Assembly (NCBI GenBank): GCA_913046175.1
Contig: CAJWSN010000042.1
Span: 1 to 9,631 of the forward strand
Length of the DNA stretch: 9,631 nucleotides
DNA from: an uncultured Opitutia bacterium
GTDB taxonomy: Bacteria; Verrucomicrobiota; Verrucomicrobiia; Opitutales; JABJCN01
Direction of reading: 5' to 3'
Shown: one piece after another, positions 1 to 6,484 of the stretch
Position numbering within the stretch: the first letter of the stretch is position 1
Layout of the letters: every line of letters begins with the position of its first letter
The notes under the pieces: model-generated
What the model saw: only the letters and a program-made list of their open reading frames with translations
The model's database searches: none
Told to the model about the DNA's origin: nothing
Position numbers and translations under genes: made by a program

Positions 1-677
1 TTTTCCAATGCCTTGAGGTGGGAGGGGGTTCCGTAACCCTTGTGGGCATCAAACCCGTACTGAGGATAAATACTGATCATATCCGTCATGATTCGGTCCC
101 GCACTGTCTTGGCCACAATGGAGGCCATGGCGATGCTGAGGGACTTGGAGTCTCCCTTGATGATTGGGTTGTGCGGGTACCCGAGTTTGCGCATGGGTTT
201 TCCGTCCAGGAGGATCAGGGATGCCTTTGAGGCTGCACATTGATTTTCCTGAACACTGAAGAGGGGAAGTTCTTCATCCGTCGGATTTGGTGTCCATTCA
301 CTGGGGAGCCTTGCAATGGCCCTCTTCATTGCAAGGACGGTGGCCTGAAAAATATTGAGTTGCTCAATTTCCTCCACCCCGGCCTCGGCCCATGCAAAAG
401 CCAGGCGTTTTTGTCGCCGGGCCTTTTCCATCCAGGCAAACAACTCCCTGCGCCGGGGTTCCCGAACCTGCTTGGAATCATTAAAACCCTTTGAATTCTT
501 GCGATGGGAGGCCTTGCGAAAGAATCCCGGCTTGAGGGCAACTGCAGCAGCTATCACGGGTCCCGCGAGGGGGCCACGCCCTGCCTCGTCCACACCAACC
601 AGGAGGGATTGATCCCTGATTGCTCGCAGATCGTGTTTCCAGAGAAGGCTCAAGGATTCAGGTGGATGGATGGTCAA
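1..677 (-). CDS. rnhB: Ribonuclease HII, partial (C-terminus beyond left edge)
   Basis: RNase HII cuts RNA in RNA/DNA hybrids and at single ribonucleotides in DNA. About 225 codons are visible before the edge. Counting from a TTG at 677, the first active-site pair is D30-E31 in GVDEAGRGPLAGPV. The third acidic residue is D158 in LILLDGKP, and the fourth is D176 in IIKGDSKS, followed by ASIVAKTVRDRIM. The segment PQYGFDAHKGYGTPSH is the usual late motif, so only a short C-terminal piece should be missing. About 25 extra residues (roughly 126-152) lie between the LAMKRAIARL helix and the LLDG strand, compared with the E. coli enzyme as I remember it. The start is uncertain. TTG 677 lies four bases after the rnhC stop, which suggests coupling. 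An in-frame ATG at 749 would overlap rnhC by about 68 bases. Neither has a clear Shine-Dalgarno sequence. Identity is secure; the start is not. Confidence 0.93.
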   Translation of the reverse strand, partial: MTIHPPESLSLLWKHDLRAIRDQSLLVGVDEAGRGPLAGPVIAAAVALKPGFFRKASHRKNSKGFNDSKQVREPRRRELFAWMEKARRQKRLAFAWAEAGVEEIEQLNIFQATVLAMKRAIARLPSEWTPNPTDEELPLFSVQENQCAASKASLILLDGKPMRKLGYPHNPIIKGDSKSLSIAMASIVAKTVRDRIMTDMISIYPQYGFDAHKGYGTPSHLKALE

Positions 678-681
678 AGGA

Positions 682-1620
682 TCAGCCCAAAACTTGTCCC
701 GCTGTCTTGAAATGTGTCTTGGCGAAGCGGGACAGGGCGGCTGGACCATGGCTGGAGATAATTTCACGGGCGGCATCCTTGACTGCCTCGCTGGCACCCT
801 TTGGAAGTGTGAGGCCGGCTTCCTTGGAGAGTTTCTCAAGTTGTCGGACATACTCGGCCCGGGCCATGATTGAGGCGGCTGCGACAACCGGATCCTCCTC
901 TGCCTTTGTCCGCATGCGAAGGTCGAATCCCTTTACCTTTACCTGTCGTTGGACCAGGGGTTGCTTGGAGAACTGGTCCAGCAGTCCCCAAGGGACATGT
1001 TTCTGCTCGAGGGCCTCGGTGAGGGCCCTTGCATGAAACCAGGCAAGGAGCTTGTTCAGGTTTTTTCCGAATTTTACATAGAGCTCGTTGTACTTGGGCA
1101 TGCCCGCCCATGCATACTTGATCACCACGCCCTTTGTTTCTCGTATGGTCCTGGCCATCATCTTGATGGCGCGATCGCTTGTTACCCGCTTGCTGTCCTT
1201 GATCCCTGCATCCATCCAGGTGCGCACTGCAGACTCGTCGGCGATCACTGTGCAGGCAATCAAGGGGCCAAAGAAGTCGCCCTTGCCACTTTCGTCGAGT
1301 CCGGCATGCGGCTCAAACCAATCGGGGTTGTGAAACTCCTCGTAGCCCATGAGGGGCTCGTAGGTGATTTCGGCCTCGAGGATGTCCTGCACAAAGTCCT
1401 CGGTTTTCTTGCCCTGGACGACAAGCTTTCCACTTTTGTAGCCCACCACATTGACCTTGTCCCACTTGAAGGCGAAGCGGGAGTGGTCAACTTCGTGATC
1501 GAACCAGCCTCGAGCCTGTAGAAGGGCGTCCAGCTTCTCCATCTGCTCATCGGTGAGTTTGATGGTATAAAGCGATTTTTTCTTTGGTCCTTCGTCGGAG
1601 GATTTTGCTTTTCGTGCCAT
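682..1620 (-). CDS. rnhC: Ribonuclease HIII
   Basis: RNase HIII is an endonuclease for the RNA strand of RNA/DNA hybrids. This 312-residue form has the two-part HIII architecture. Residues about 17-90 form the N-terminal TBP-like substrate-binding domain (YTIKLTDEQMEKLDALL, then a beta-rich stretch ending GKLVVQGKKTEDFVQDIL). The catalytic domain follows. D109-E110 lie in GLDESGKGDFFGPL, the HIII form of the motif, as against DEAGRG in HII. D215 lies in WGLLDQF, and E241 in TKAEEDPVVAAASIMAR is the likely fourth residue of the DEDE set. The ATG at 1620 gives a lysine-rich N-terminus (MARKAKSS). An upstream in-frame start at 1665 adds residues unlike the family and would run into the divergent mutY leader. 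The gene is followed at once by rnhB, so the two are probably cotranscribed. Identity is firm from motif order and length. Confidence 0.95.
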   Translation of the reverse strand: MARKAKSSDEGPKKKSLYTIKLTDEQMEKLDALLQARGWFDHEVDHSRFAFKWDKVNVVGYKSGKLVVQGKKTEDFVQDILEAEITYEPLMGYEEFHNPDWFEPHAGLDESGKGDFFGPLIACTVIADESAVRTWMDAGIKDSKRVTSDRAIKMMARTIRETKGVVIKYAWAGMPKYNELYVKFGKNLNKLLAWFHARALTEALEQKHVPWGLLDQFSKQPLVQRQVKVKGFDLRMRTKAEEDPVVAAASIMARAEYVRQLEKLSKEAGLTLPKGASEAVKDAAREIISSHGPAALSRFAKTHFKTAGQVLG

Positions 1621-1701
1621 GATGAGTTGGGGATGCTGGAAAAAACCTTGAAAAAAACAATACACAACGCAAATGAATTGGCGAATGCTTGGCCTCCTGA
1701 G
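1621..1701. promoter_or_regulatory. Divergent rnhC/mutY leader, A-rich
   Basis: This 81-base spacer separates the start codons of two head-to-head genes and must hold promoter elements unless these lie inside the coding regions. It contains runs of six and seven A residues near 1640-1657. On the minus strand a TATTGT hexamer lies 17 bases after TTCGCC, which is a weak promoter-like pair pointing toward rnhC. I found no convincing sigma-70 promoter toward mutY. The role is inferred from arrangement and composition only. If mutY instead starts at 1633, only 12 bases separate the genes. Confidence 0.3.
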
Positions 1702-2715
1702 ATGGTCTCGAGGTTCCAGGCAGGGCTTTTGGCGTGGTATTATGCAGAGCGGCGTGTGCTGCCCTGGCGTGAGGTTCCTTCACTGTACAAGACGGTGGTG
1801 TCGGAGTTTATGCTTCAGCAGACGCGGGTGCACACTGTCCTGCCTTATTTTGAGAAGTGGATGGAACTGTATCCCGATTTCAAGGCGTTGGCTGCGGCAG
1901 AGGATTTGTCGGTGCTCAAGGCATGGGAGGGTCTCGGTTACTATTCACGGGCCAGAAACCTGCACAAGCTGGCCAGGAAGTTCGTCGCGCTTAAGGAAAT
2001 TCCTCGAACGCGGACGGAGTGGCTGGAGTTTCCTGGAGTGGGGCCCTACATCTCGGCTGCGATAACAAGCATTTCATTCGGTCAACCAGCGGCGGTCATC
2101 GACGGTAATGTGGTTCGGGTTCTTGCCCGCATCCTTGAGCATGACCGTATTTTTAACGGGCCGGCAGAGGCTGCGAAGGCATTTGGACCGGTTGCCGAAA
2201 TATTTCTGAACATGCACCATCCCGGTGACCACAACCAGGCAGTCATGGAACTGGGCGCCACGGTGTGCCTTCCCCGCAAACCGCGTTGTCCTATTTGCCC
2301 GGTGCGCCGATTCTGCAAGGGAAACAGAGGGGGTTCACCGGAATCCCTGCCACAAATTGAAAGGCGGAAAACCCGACGTGTTGTTGTTGAGCGTGCATTT
2401 GTTTTACAGGGTGGGTCAGTGTTGCTTTATCGGAATCCGGCAGATTCCCCAAGGTTGGCAGGATTGCATGAATTGCCATTTCTCCCCGATGTTTTTCCGG
2501 ACGGAGGTGGACATCTGTTTGCCGTGAAAAGACGTTCGATCAGTGACCAGGTGGTTGAGGAAAAAATTTACCGGGTTGAAGGCAGGTCGCCCCGGTTGTC
2601 CAGAGACCATCACTGGGTGCATTTGGAGGATGTTGGCGACGTTCCTATGTCGGGCCCTCATCGGGCATGGTTGCAGGAGTTTATTCAAGAAAAGCAGATT
2701 GGAGGATTGACTTAA
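1702..2715 (+). CDS. mutY: A/G-specific adenine glycosylase MutY
   Basis: MutY removes adenine mispaired with 8-oxoguanine or guanine in base-excision repair. From the ATG at 1702 the protein is 337 residues, close to the family norm. The catalytic glutamate is E35 in SEFMLQQT. The helix-hairpin-helix is FPGVGPYISAAI, and the catalytic aspartate is D134 in VIDGNVVRVLAR. The iron-sulfur cluster ligands are C189, C196, C199 and C205, with C-X6-C-X2-C-X5-C spacing. After about residue 220 comes a MutT/NUDIX-like C-terminal domain that reads 8-oxoG; it is recognisable from RRVVVERAFVLQ and LAGLHELPFLP. I chose ATG 1702 because MVSRFQAGLLAWYY lines up with the E. coli N-terminus as I recall it, and because it leaves room for a leader. 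In-frame ATG 1633 and TTG 1627 are possible and add 23-25 residues from A-rich DNA. No good Shine-Dalgarno sequence supports any of these starts. Function is very secure. Confidence 0.95.
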   Translation: MVSRFQAGLLAWYYAERRVLPWREVPSLYKTVVSEFMLQQTRVHTVLPYFEKWMELYPDFKALAAAEDLSVLKAWEGLGYYSRARNLHKLARKFVALKEIPRTRTEWLEFPGVGPYISAAITSISFGQPAAVIDGNVVRVLARILEHDRIFNGPAEAAKAFGPVAEIFLNMHHPGDHNQAVMELGATVCLPRKPRCPICPVRRFCKGNRGGSPESLPQIERRKTRRVVVERAFVLQGGSVLLYRNPADSPRLAGLHELPFLPDVFPDGGGHLFAVKRRSISDQVVEEKIYRVEGRSPRLSRDHHWVHLEDVGDVPMSGPHRAWLQEFIQEKQIGGLT

Positions 2716-2774
2716 CTTCTGGTCGGTCTAGCTTGAATCAACAGCAAATTTATCATCCACTTCGCTTGAATGTT

Positions 2775-2792
2775 TTTGCATAATCGTGCAAA
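2775..2792. promoter_or_regulatory. Perfect 6-bp inverted repeat overlapping a possible -10 box
   Basis: TTTGCA, six bases, then TGCAAA form a perfect inverted repeat in the 117-base gap between mutY and the FecR-domain gene. The left arm runs into CATAAT (2779-2784), which matches five of six bases of a sigma-70 -10 box and is directly preceded by TG. A transcript starting near 2791 would have a leader of about 40 bases before the ATG at 2833. No good -35 box lies at the right distance. The size and symmetry suit a dimeric repressor operator, but a single copy in one sequence is weak evidence. Confidence 0.3.
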
Positions 2793-2832
2793 GCGCATTT
2801 ACTTCTACCCTTGTCACCACACCACTGAATTC

Positions 2833-3870
2833 ATGAAAAGTAATGTCGCATTTCTTTGTTTTGCCTTGGCGTATGCGATGATCTCATTGGGCAATTCCCC
2901 TTTAATGGCGCAGGATCCCGCTGCTGATGACGCCAAAAAAGCTGTTGAGGCCCGTGGTGCCACGATCATCGTGGCGCTGGAGGGTGAAGTCACGATTACC
3001 AACAACAGAACCGGCAAGGCACTCGAGCCTGCCAAGGTTGTTATTGGGGCTTCCATACCGGACGGGCATACTGTCAAGACCGCTGCCGGCGCAAAAGTCA
3101 CCTTCCTCTTATCCAACGGGTCAGTTTTCACGGTATCCGAGAATTCAGAAATGATAATTGCGCAATTCACTCAGGAGGCTTTCAAGGCCACGGATGACAA
3201 GTTGACTGACCTGGAGACTGAGCCCAGCACTTCAAAGACCACCCTTTCCCTCAGTTATGGAAACATGGTGACCAACATTAAGAAACTAAACAAAGGTTCT
3301 GCCTTCACAATCAACTCTCCACTCGGGTCCGCCGGGGTTCGTGGCACTACTGTCAGCACGGAGGCGATCCCGCAAGCGGGTGGCGGGTTTACTGGCGGTA
3401 CGGGCGTGACAAATGGCACCATCGCCTTTACGCCTACTGGAGCTGCTCCGGGAGCTGCTCCTCAAGTGGTTGCCGCGGGTCAGGAGGTAACTGGCGCGGC
3501 CACTGCCACAGGCGAGGTCACGACGGCTCCACCTGCACCAATGCCTCCTGCCAAACAAGCCGAAATGACCGCTACTGCCACGCAGGCCACCACGGCTTCA
3601 GCAGATATCTCTGTTGCCGAAACCCAGCAAGCGGCAACCACGGTCACTCAACAGGTGCAGGCCGAAGTGGATGCCGGTGCACCAGCAGAGCCTAATCCTC
3701 CAGCAGCAGTCGAGCCTGACCCGGATGCACCTGACACCCCTGACCCGGATGCGCCATCTCCTGAAGAACCCACAGAGACTGAACCGGCTGCAGAAGCAGA
3801 CGCGGCAGCTGATTCAACAATTGATCCCAATTCGATTGATCCCAACGTTTTGAGTCCGGACACGAATTAA
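2833..3870 (+). CDS. Secreted FecR-domain protein with acidic Pro/Ala-rich tail
   Basis: This 345-residue protein has a signal peptide: MKSN, then a hydrophobic stretch at about 5-18, with likely cleavage after PLMA at residue 26. Residues about 40-222 resemble the FecR domain. They open with GATIIVALEGEVTI, continue with DGHTVKTAAGAKVTFLLSNGSVFTV, then LNKGSAFTINSPLGSAGVRGT, and close with VVAAGQEV. The remaining 120 or so residues are low-complexity, first Ala/Thr/Gln-rich and then acidic Pro/Asp/Glu-rich with short repeats. I see no transmembrane segment after the signal peptide and no lipobox, so the mature protein is probably periplasmic or exported. Classical FecR proteins relay signals to sigma factors from the inner membrane. 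This one lacks that anchor, and no sigma factor is adjacent, so I do not propose that role. The ATG at 2833 was chosen over an in-frame ATG at 2770 because it puts the signal peptide at the N-terminus. The ligand is unknown. Confidence 0.8.
   Translation: MKSNVAFLCFALAYAMISLGNSPLMAQDPAADDAKKAVEARGATIIVALEGEVTITNNRTGKALEPAKVVIGASIPDGHTVKTAAGAKVTFLLSNGSVFTVSENSEMIIAQFTQEAFKATDDKLTDLETEPSTSKTTLSLSYGNMVTNIKKLNKGSAFTINSPLGSAGVRGTTVSTEAIPQAGGGFTGGTGVTNGTIAFTPTGAAPGAAPQVVAAGQEVTGAATATGEVTTAPPAPMPPAKQAEMTATATQATTASADISVAETQQAATTVTQQVQAEVDAGAPAEPNPPAAVEPDPDAPDTPDPDAPSPEEPTETEPAAEADAAADSTIDPNSIDPNVLSPDTN
3715..3752 (+). repeat. Direct repeat in the tail of the FecR-domain gene
   Basis: The 14-base unit CCTGACCCGGATGC occurs at 3715-3728 and again at 3739-3752, a period of 24 bases. 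It encodes two PDPDAP units. A second short pair, ATTGATCCCAA at 3820-3830 and 3835-3845 (15-base period), encodes IDPN twice. Both periods are multiples of three, so a gain or loss of a unit would keep the frame. They look like local duplications within a low-complexity linker. Confidence 0.7.
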
Positions 3871-4010
3871 TTTCAGGGATTCATGTACGCCGGGGCATCC
3901 TTTTTCCTGTCTGTGGCAGTCTGGGTAATTGAGGCCAAGACTCGCTTTAACGCATCAGAAATTAACAGATCATCTTCCTGATGAGCATTTGATCGCCAGT
4001 CCATTGATAC
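3871..4010. other. Intergenic stretch before the ligase-like gene
   Basis: I see no gene, convincing promoter or terminator in these 140 bases. A small hairpin is possible at 3970-3984 (TCATC, five bases, GATGA), framed by GATCA at 3968 and TGATC at 3990. This is too short to call. The next gene starts at a GTG three bases after an in-frame stop, with no Shine-Dalgarno sequence. Confidence 0.4.
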
Positions 4011-6473
4011 GTGGAACGGTTTTTTCGAGTTGTTGTAGTTAATATCCTGCTTCTGATCGTTGCTGGATCCTGGTATCTTGGGGGTACCGGAGCCCATGCA
4101 AGCATATGGATGGCGGCGATGGGATTCCTTTCTCTTCTGGTATTGGGATTTGTCATTGTTTCAAAGGGTCTCGGGGGAAAGGGGGAGAGAACCTTGTTGT
4201 TTTTTTGGACAGCCTTGGCCCTGTTGCTTTCGATCGCCTTATTTTTTCCGGAGTATCAAAGTGTTGAGACAGAAGCGGGTCACACGGTTTTTGAGGAATC
4301 AGGATCTAGTCACAAGATCGACCAGTTGATCCCTGTTTCATTTGAGCGTGAAATCGGTCTGAAACGTTCCGGATTCGTGCTGGGTGTGCTTTCGTTGTGT
4401 CTGCTATTGTATCGTTTTGCCAAGAAGGAACTGATCCGGCTTTTGTTGCTTATATTTTTTTTAAACGGTCTCCTGCTTTCTGTTATAGGAACGGCCAACA
4501 AGTTATCGGGTTCCAAAAAAATCCTTTGGTTCTGGGATTCTCCGAACACTCATTTCTTTTCGACTTTTCATTACCACAATCACTGGGGTGCATTTTGTAT
4601 TCTGAGTGCCTGCACGGGATTGGGCCTTTTCGAGTATTATTTGCGCAGGCGTGATTCAAGCAAACCGAACAATCCCTGGTTCTTTTTTCTCTTTATGTCC
4701 CTTTTTCTCTTGGCGACGCTTCCTCTTGCTTCCGGGAGAATTAGCATGCTCGGCGGAATGCTTGTTGGAATTGCACTCATCTTCCTTGCATTAAGAAAAG
4801 GAGTTAAGTTCCTGTGGAGGCAGGGTGGATGGAAAAGTCCGGCACTCCTTAAAGCTGGAATTCTCTCTCTTTTTGTCCTGACCTTTTTATCCTTTTGGTT
4901 CTTTCTTTGGCAGGGGCCCATTCATTCGCGTTTGGAGGATTCCCTGGAGGATGTTAAACAATTTCGTAAGGATGGTGGGAATTATCGGATATGGGGATGG
5001 CGGTACACGATGGATATGGCCATGGATCGACCATACCTCGGGTGGGGTCTTGGTTCCTACAAATGGATTTTTACCAAATTCTATGCAGGATCGGAATTCC
5101 AGAAGTATCCGAAAGATCCTCCGCTTTATCCTCGTTACTCAGTGTTGTTGGAGAATAAAAAACGGACACATCGGTTTCGTCCGGTCCTGGAGAAATACAA
5201 CCAGCTGGACCCTCTTCCTGAAGGGTTGACCTACAGAATCCACTACAATCGCCCCCTTCGGTTTGAGTGGGATCGGGATTACGAGAAATGGCGGCAGCAC
5301 TCGACGGAGATTACATTTTCAGTCCACAGCAATGGGGTGCCGATGGATGAAAGGGTGGTAAGCGTGAAGCTTGATGAGAAGTTGAGCGTTCTTGGAGTCG
5401 GAGATGATCTTCATTTGCCAACGATCACAAATCAGGATTTTGAGGCTATCGCCCGGAAAGACCAGGATTCCTCTGAAGAGCCATTGCCACTTGTTGGCTG
5501 GATCGTTGACAGGAACGATCGCAACACCTCGCAGGTGGTTGACTTTGCTGCTGGCAAAACTGCCTCCGCAGGTGATGGGCGGAGTACTACAGTCATGCGA
5601 ATGCCCAATGGAGGTCATCGCAAGACTGCCTATGTCCAGGTGCAGATGGGAAGATATGATTCAAACAGTATTTGGGCGGACTACGACAATGGACCCTTCT
5701 TTCGCCTTCGATCCACCGGGGCTGGTTTGGAGGATGGCACCTTTTATACCTTCATGATACGAGCACGAGTTGCAGACGGCATAATGGATTCCCAAGACCC
5801 ACCGGTACTTTCACTTGAGATCGGACCGAAACGAGAGCGTTACCAGGAGCACGCAATTGCTGTTCCGGAACGTCGTTGGAAAAGCTATTATTTAGGGGTT
5901 CCTTACTGGGACTACATGGATGGCAATTTTGCAATTCGGCGTAGTTCAGCAAAAGGCAAGGCAGCCGGGGCTGTGCTTGGAATAGATGACGTGGAAGTTT
6001 TTCATCACACACATCCAGGAAGCATTGGGGTGGCGGCAAGTGGCCAAGGCACCGAGAAATTGACGCTCAACTTCTTCTACAAGGGGATTCAGCACCCGGT
6101 TACAGTCGATGCAGTCAAGCAGGGTCAGGGTGCGGTGGAGAAATGGGCCAACAACCACGCTCACAATGATTTTCTTGAATTCCTGTCGGAACTTGGGTTT
6201 GTGGGTTGTGGGTTGTTGGTTTTGCCTGTGATCGGATTCCTCAACCATGTGCGAATTAAAGGTGCACGATCTTCAATCTCCAAATGGATTTTCCTTGGCT
6301 GTTTCGTGGTGGGATTGATGGCATTGGTTGATTTCCCGCTTCAGAACCCGGTCATATTCATACTTTTCTCAGTTCTTCTAACACTTGCCGGCAAGTACTC
6401 CCTTATCCAGGGTCAAACCAAGCGGGCCCGTCGAGGCAGGCAGGGTCGCCGTCGTTCCAAGGCTCCGGCATGA
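4011..6473 (+). CDS. O-antigen ligase/polymerase-like membrane protein (Wzy_C type) with giant periplasmic loop
   Basis: This 820-residue protein is about twice the usual length for the WaaL/Wzy family, whose members transfer or polymerise lipid-linked glycans at the periplasmic face of the inner membrane. About nine hydrophobic segments lie before residue 301 (near 6-24, 31-51, 61-79, 120-136, 141-161, 188-210, 222-240, 245-262 and 280-300). Three more lie after residue 727 and include the family-like DFPLQNP. The family core is seen in GNYRIWGWRYTMDMAMDRPYLGWGLGSY (from 323, with R326) and in NHAHNDFLEFLSELGFVG (from 715, with H716/H718), whose Arg and His match the loop residues important in WaaL. 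About 390 residues separate the two. Residues about 491-664 look beta-rich and end IDDVEVF, like CBM4/9-type jelly rolls. The C-terminus is a basic tail. The only start near the upstream stop is GTG 4011. Whether it acts as ligase or polymerase cannot be told from sequence. Confidence 0.82.
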   Translation: MERFFRVVVVNILLLIVAGSWYLGGTGAHASIWMAAMGFLSLLVLGFVIVSKGLGGKGERTLLFFWTALALLLSIALFFPEYQSVETEAGHTVFEESGSSHKIDQLIPVSFEREIGLKRSGFVLGVLSLCLLLYRFAKKELIRLLLLIFFLNGLLLSVIGTANKLSGSKKILWFWDSPNTHFFSTFHYHNHWGAFCILSACTGLGLFEYYLRRRDSSKPNNPWFFFLFMSLFLLATLPLASGRISMLGGMLVGIALIFLALRKGVKFLWRQGGWKSPALLKAGILSLFVLTFLSFWFFLWQGPIHSRLEDSLEDVKQFRKDGGNYRIWGWRYTMDMAMDRPYLGWGLGSYKWIFTKFYAGSEFQKYPKDPPLYPRYSVLLENKKRTHRFRPVLEKYNQLDPLPEGLTYRIHYNRPLRFEWDRDYEKWRQHSTEITFSVHSNGVPMDERVVSVKLDEKLSVLGVGDDLHLPTITNQDFEAIARKDQDSSEEPLPLVGWIVDRNDRNTSQVVDFAAGKTASAGDGRSTTVMRMPNGGHRKTAYVQVQMGRYDSNSIWADYDNGPFFRLRSTGAGLEDGTFYTFMIRARVADGIMDSQDPPVLSLEIGPKRERYQEHAIAVPERRWKSYYLGVPYWDYMDGNFAIRRSSAKGKAAGAVLGIDDVEVFHHTHPGSIGVAASGQGTEKLTLNFFYKGIQHPVTVDAVKQGQGAVEKWANNHAHNDFLEFLSELGFVGCGLLVLPVIGFLNHVRIKGARSSISKWIFLGCFVVGLMALVDFPLQNPVIFILFSVLLTLAGKYSLIQGQTKRARRGRQGRRRSKAPA

Positions 6474-6480
6474 GAAGGGA
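6473..6480 (+). promoter_or_regulatory. Shine-Dalgarno sequence deciding the GT4 start
   Basis: AGAAGGGA lies just after the ligase-like stop codon and four bases before the ATG at 6485. It is one of the few good ribosome-binding sites in the window. It favours 6485 over the in-frame ATG at 6470, which overlaps the upstream stop as ATGA. Confidence 0.6.
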
Positions 6481-6484
6481 TTCC

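Noticed and set aside
949..1521. Long plus-strand open frame of 190 codons
   Set aside because: It lies wholly antisense to rnhC, whose motifs are unmistakable, and its translation shows no family features. It is a frame shadow.
2770..2832. Upstream extension of the FecR-domain gene from an ATG at 2770
   Set aside because: It would put 21 polar and aromatic residues before a clear signal peptide, and it overlaps the likely promoter region.
3648..3863. Minus-strand Ser/Ala/Gly-rich frame of 71 codons
   Set aside because: It is the antisense reading of the repetitive Pro/Asp/Glu tail; the composition follows from that low complexity.
3876..3904. Possible terminator after the FecR-domain gene (GGAT and ATCC before five T)
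   Set aside because: The stem is only four pairs with a long loop, too weak to call.
3873..4097. Minus-strand open frame of 74 codons across the intergenic gap
   Set aside because: It overlaps the start of the ligase-like gene, has no recognisable motif or ribosome-binding site, and its composition looks random.
4455..4462. Run of eight T in the ligase-like gene as a phase-variation site
   Set aside because: It encodes Phe-Phe within a transmembrane segment, where TTT codons are expected. Several other T runs occur nearby, so it does not stand out.
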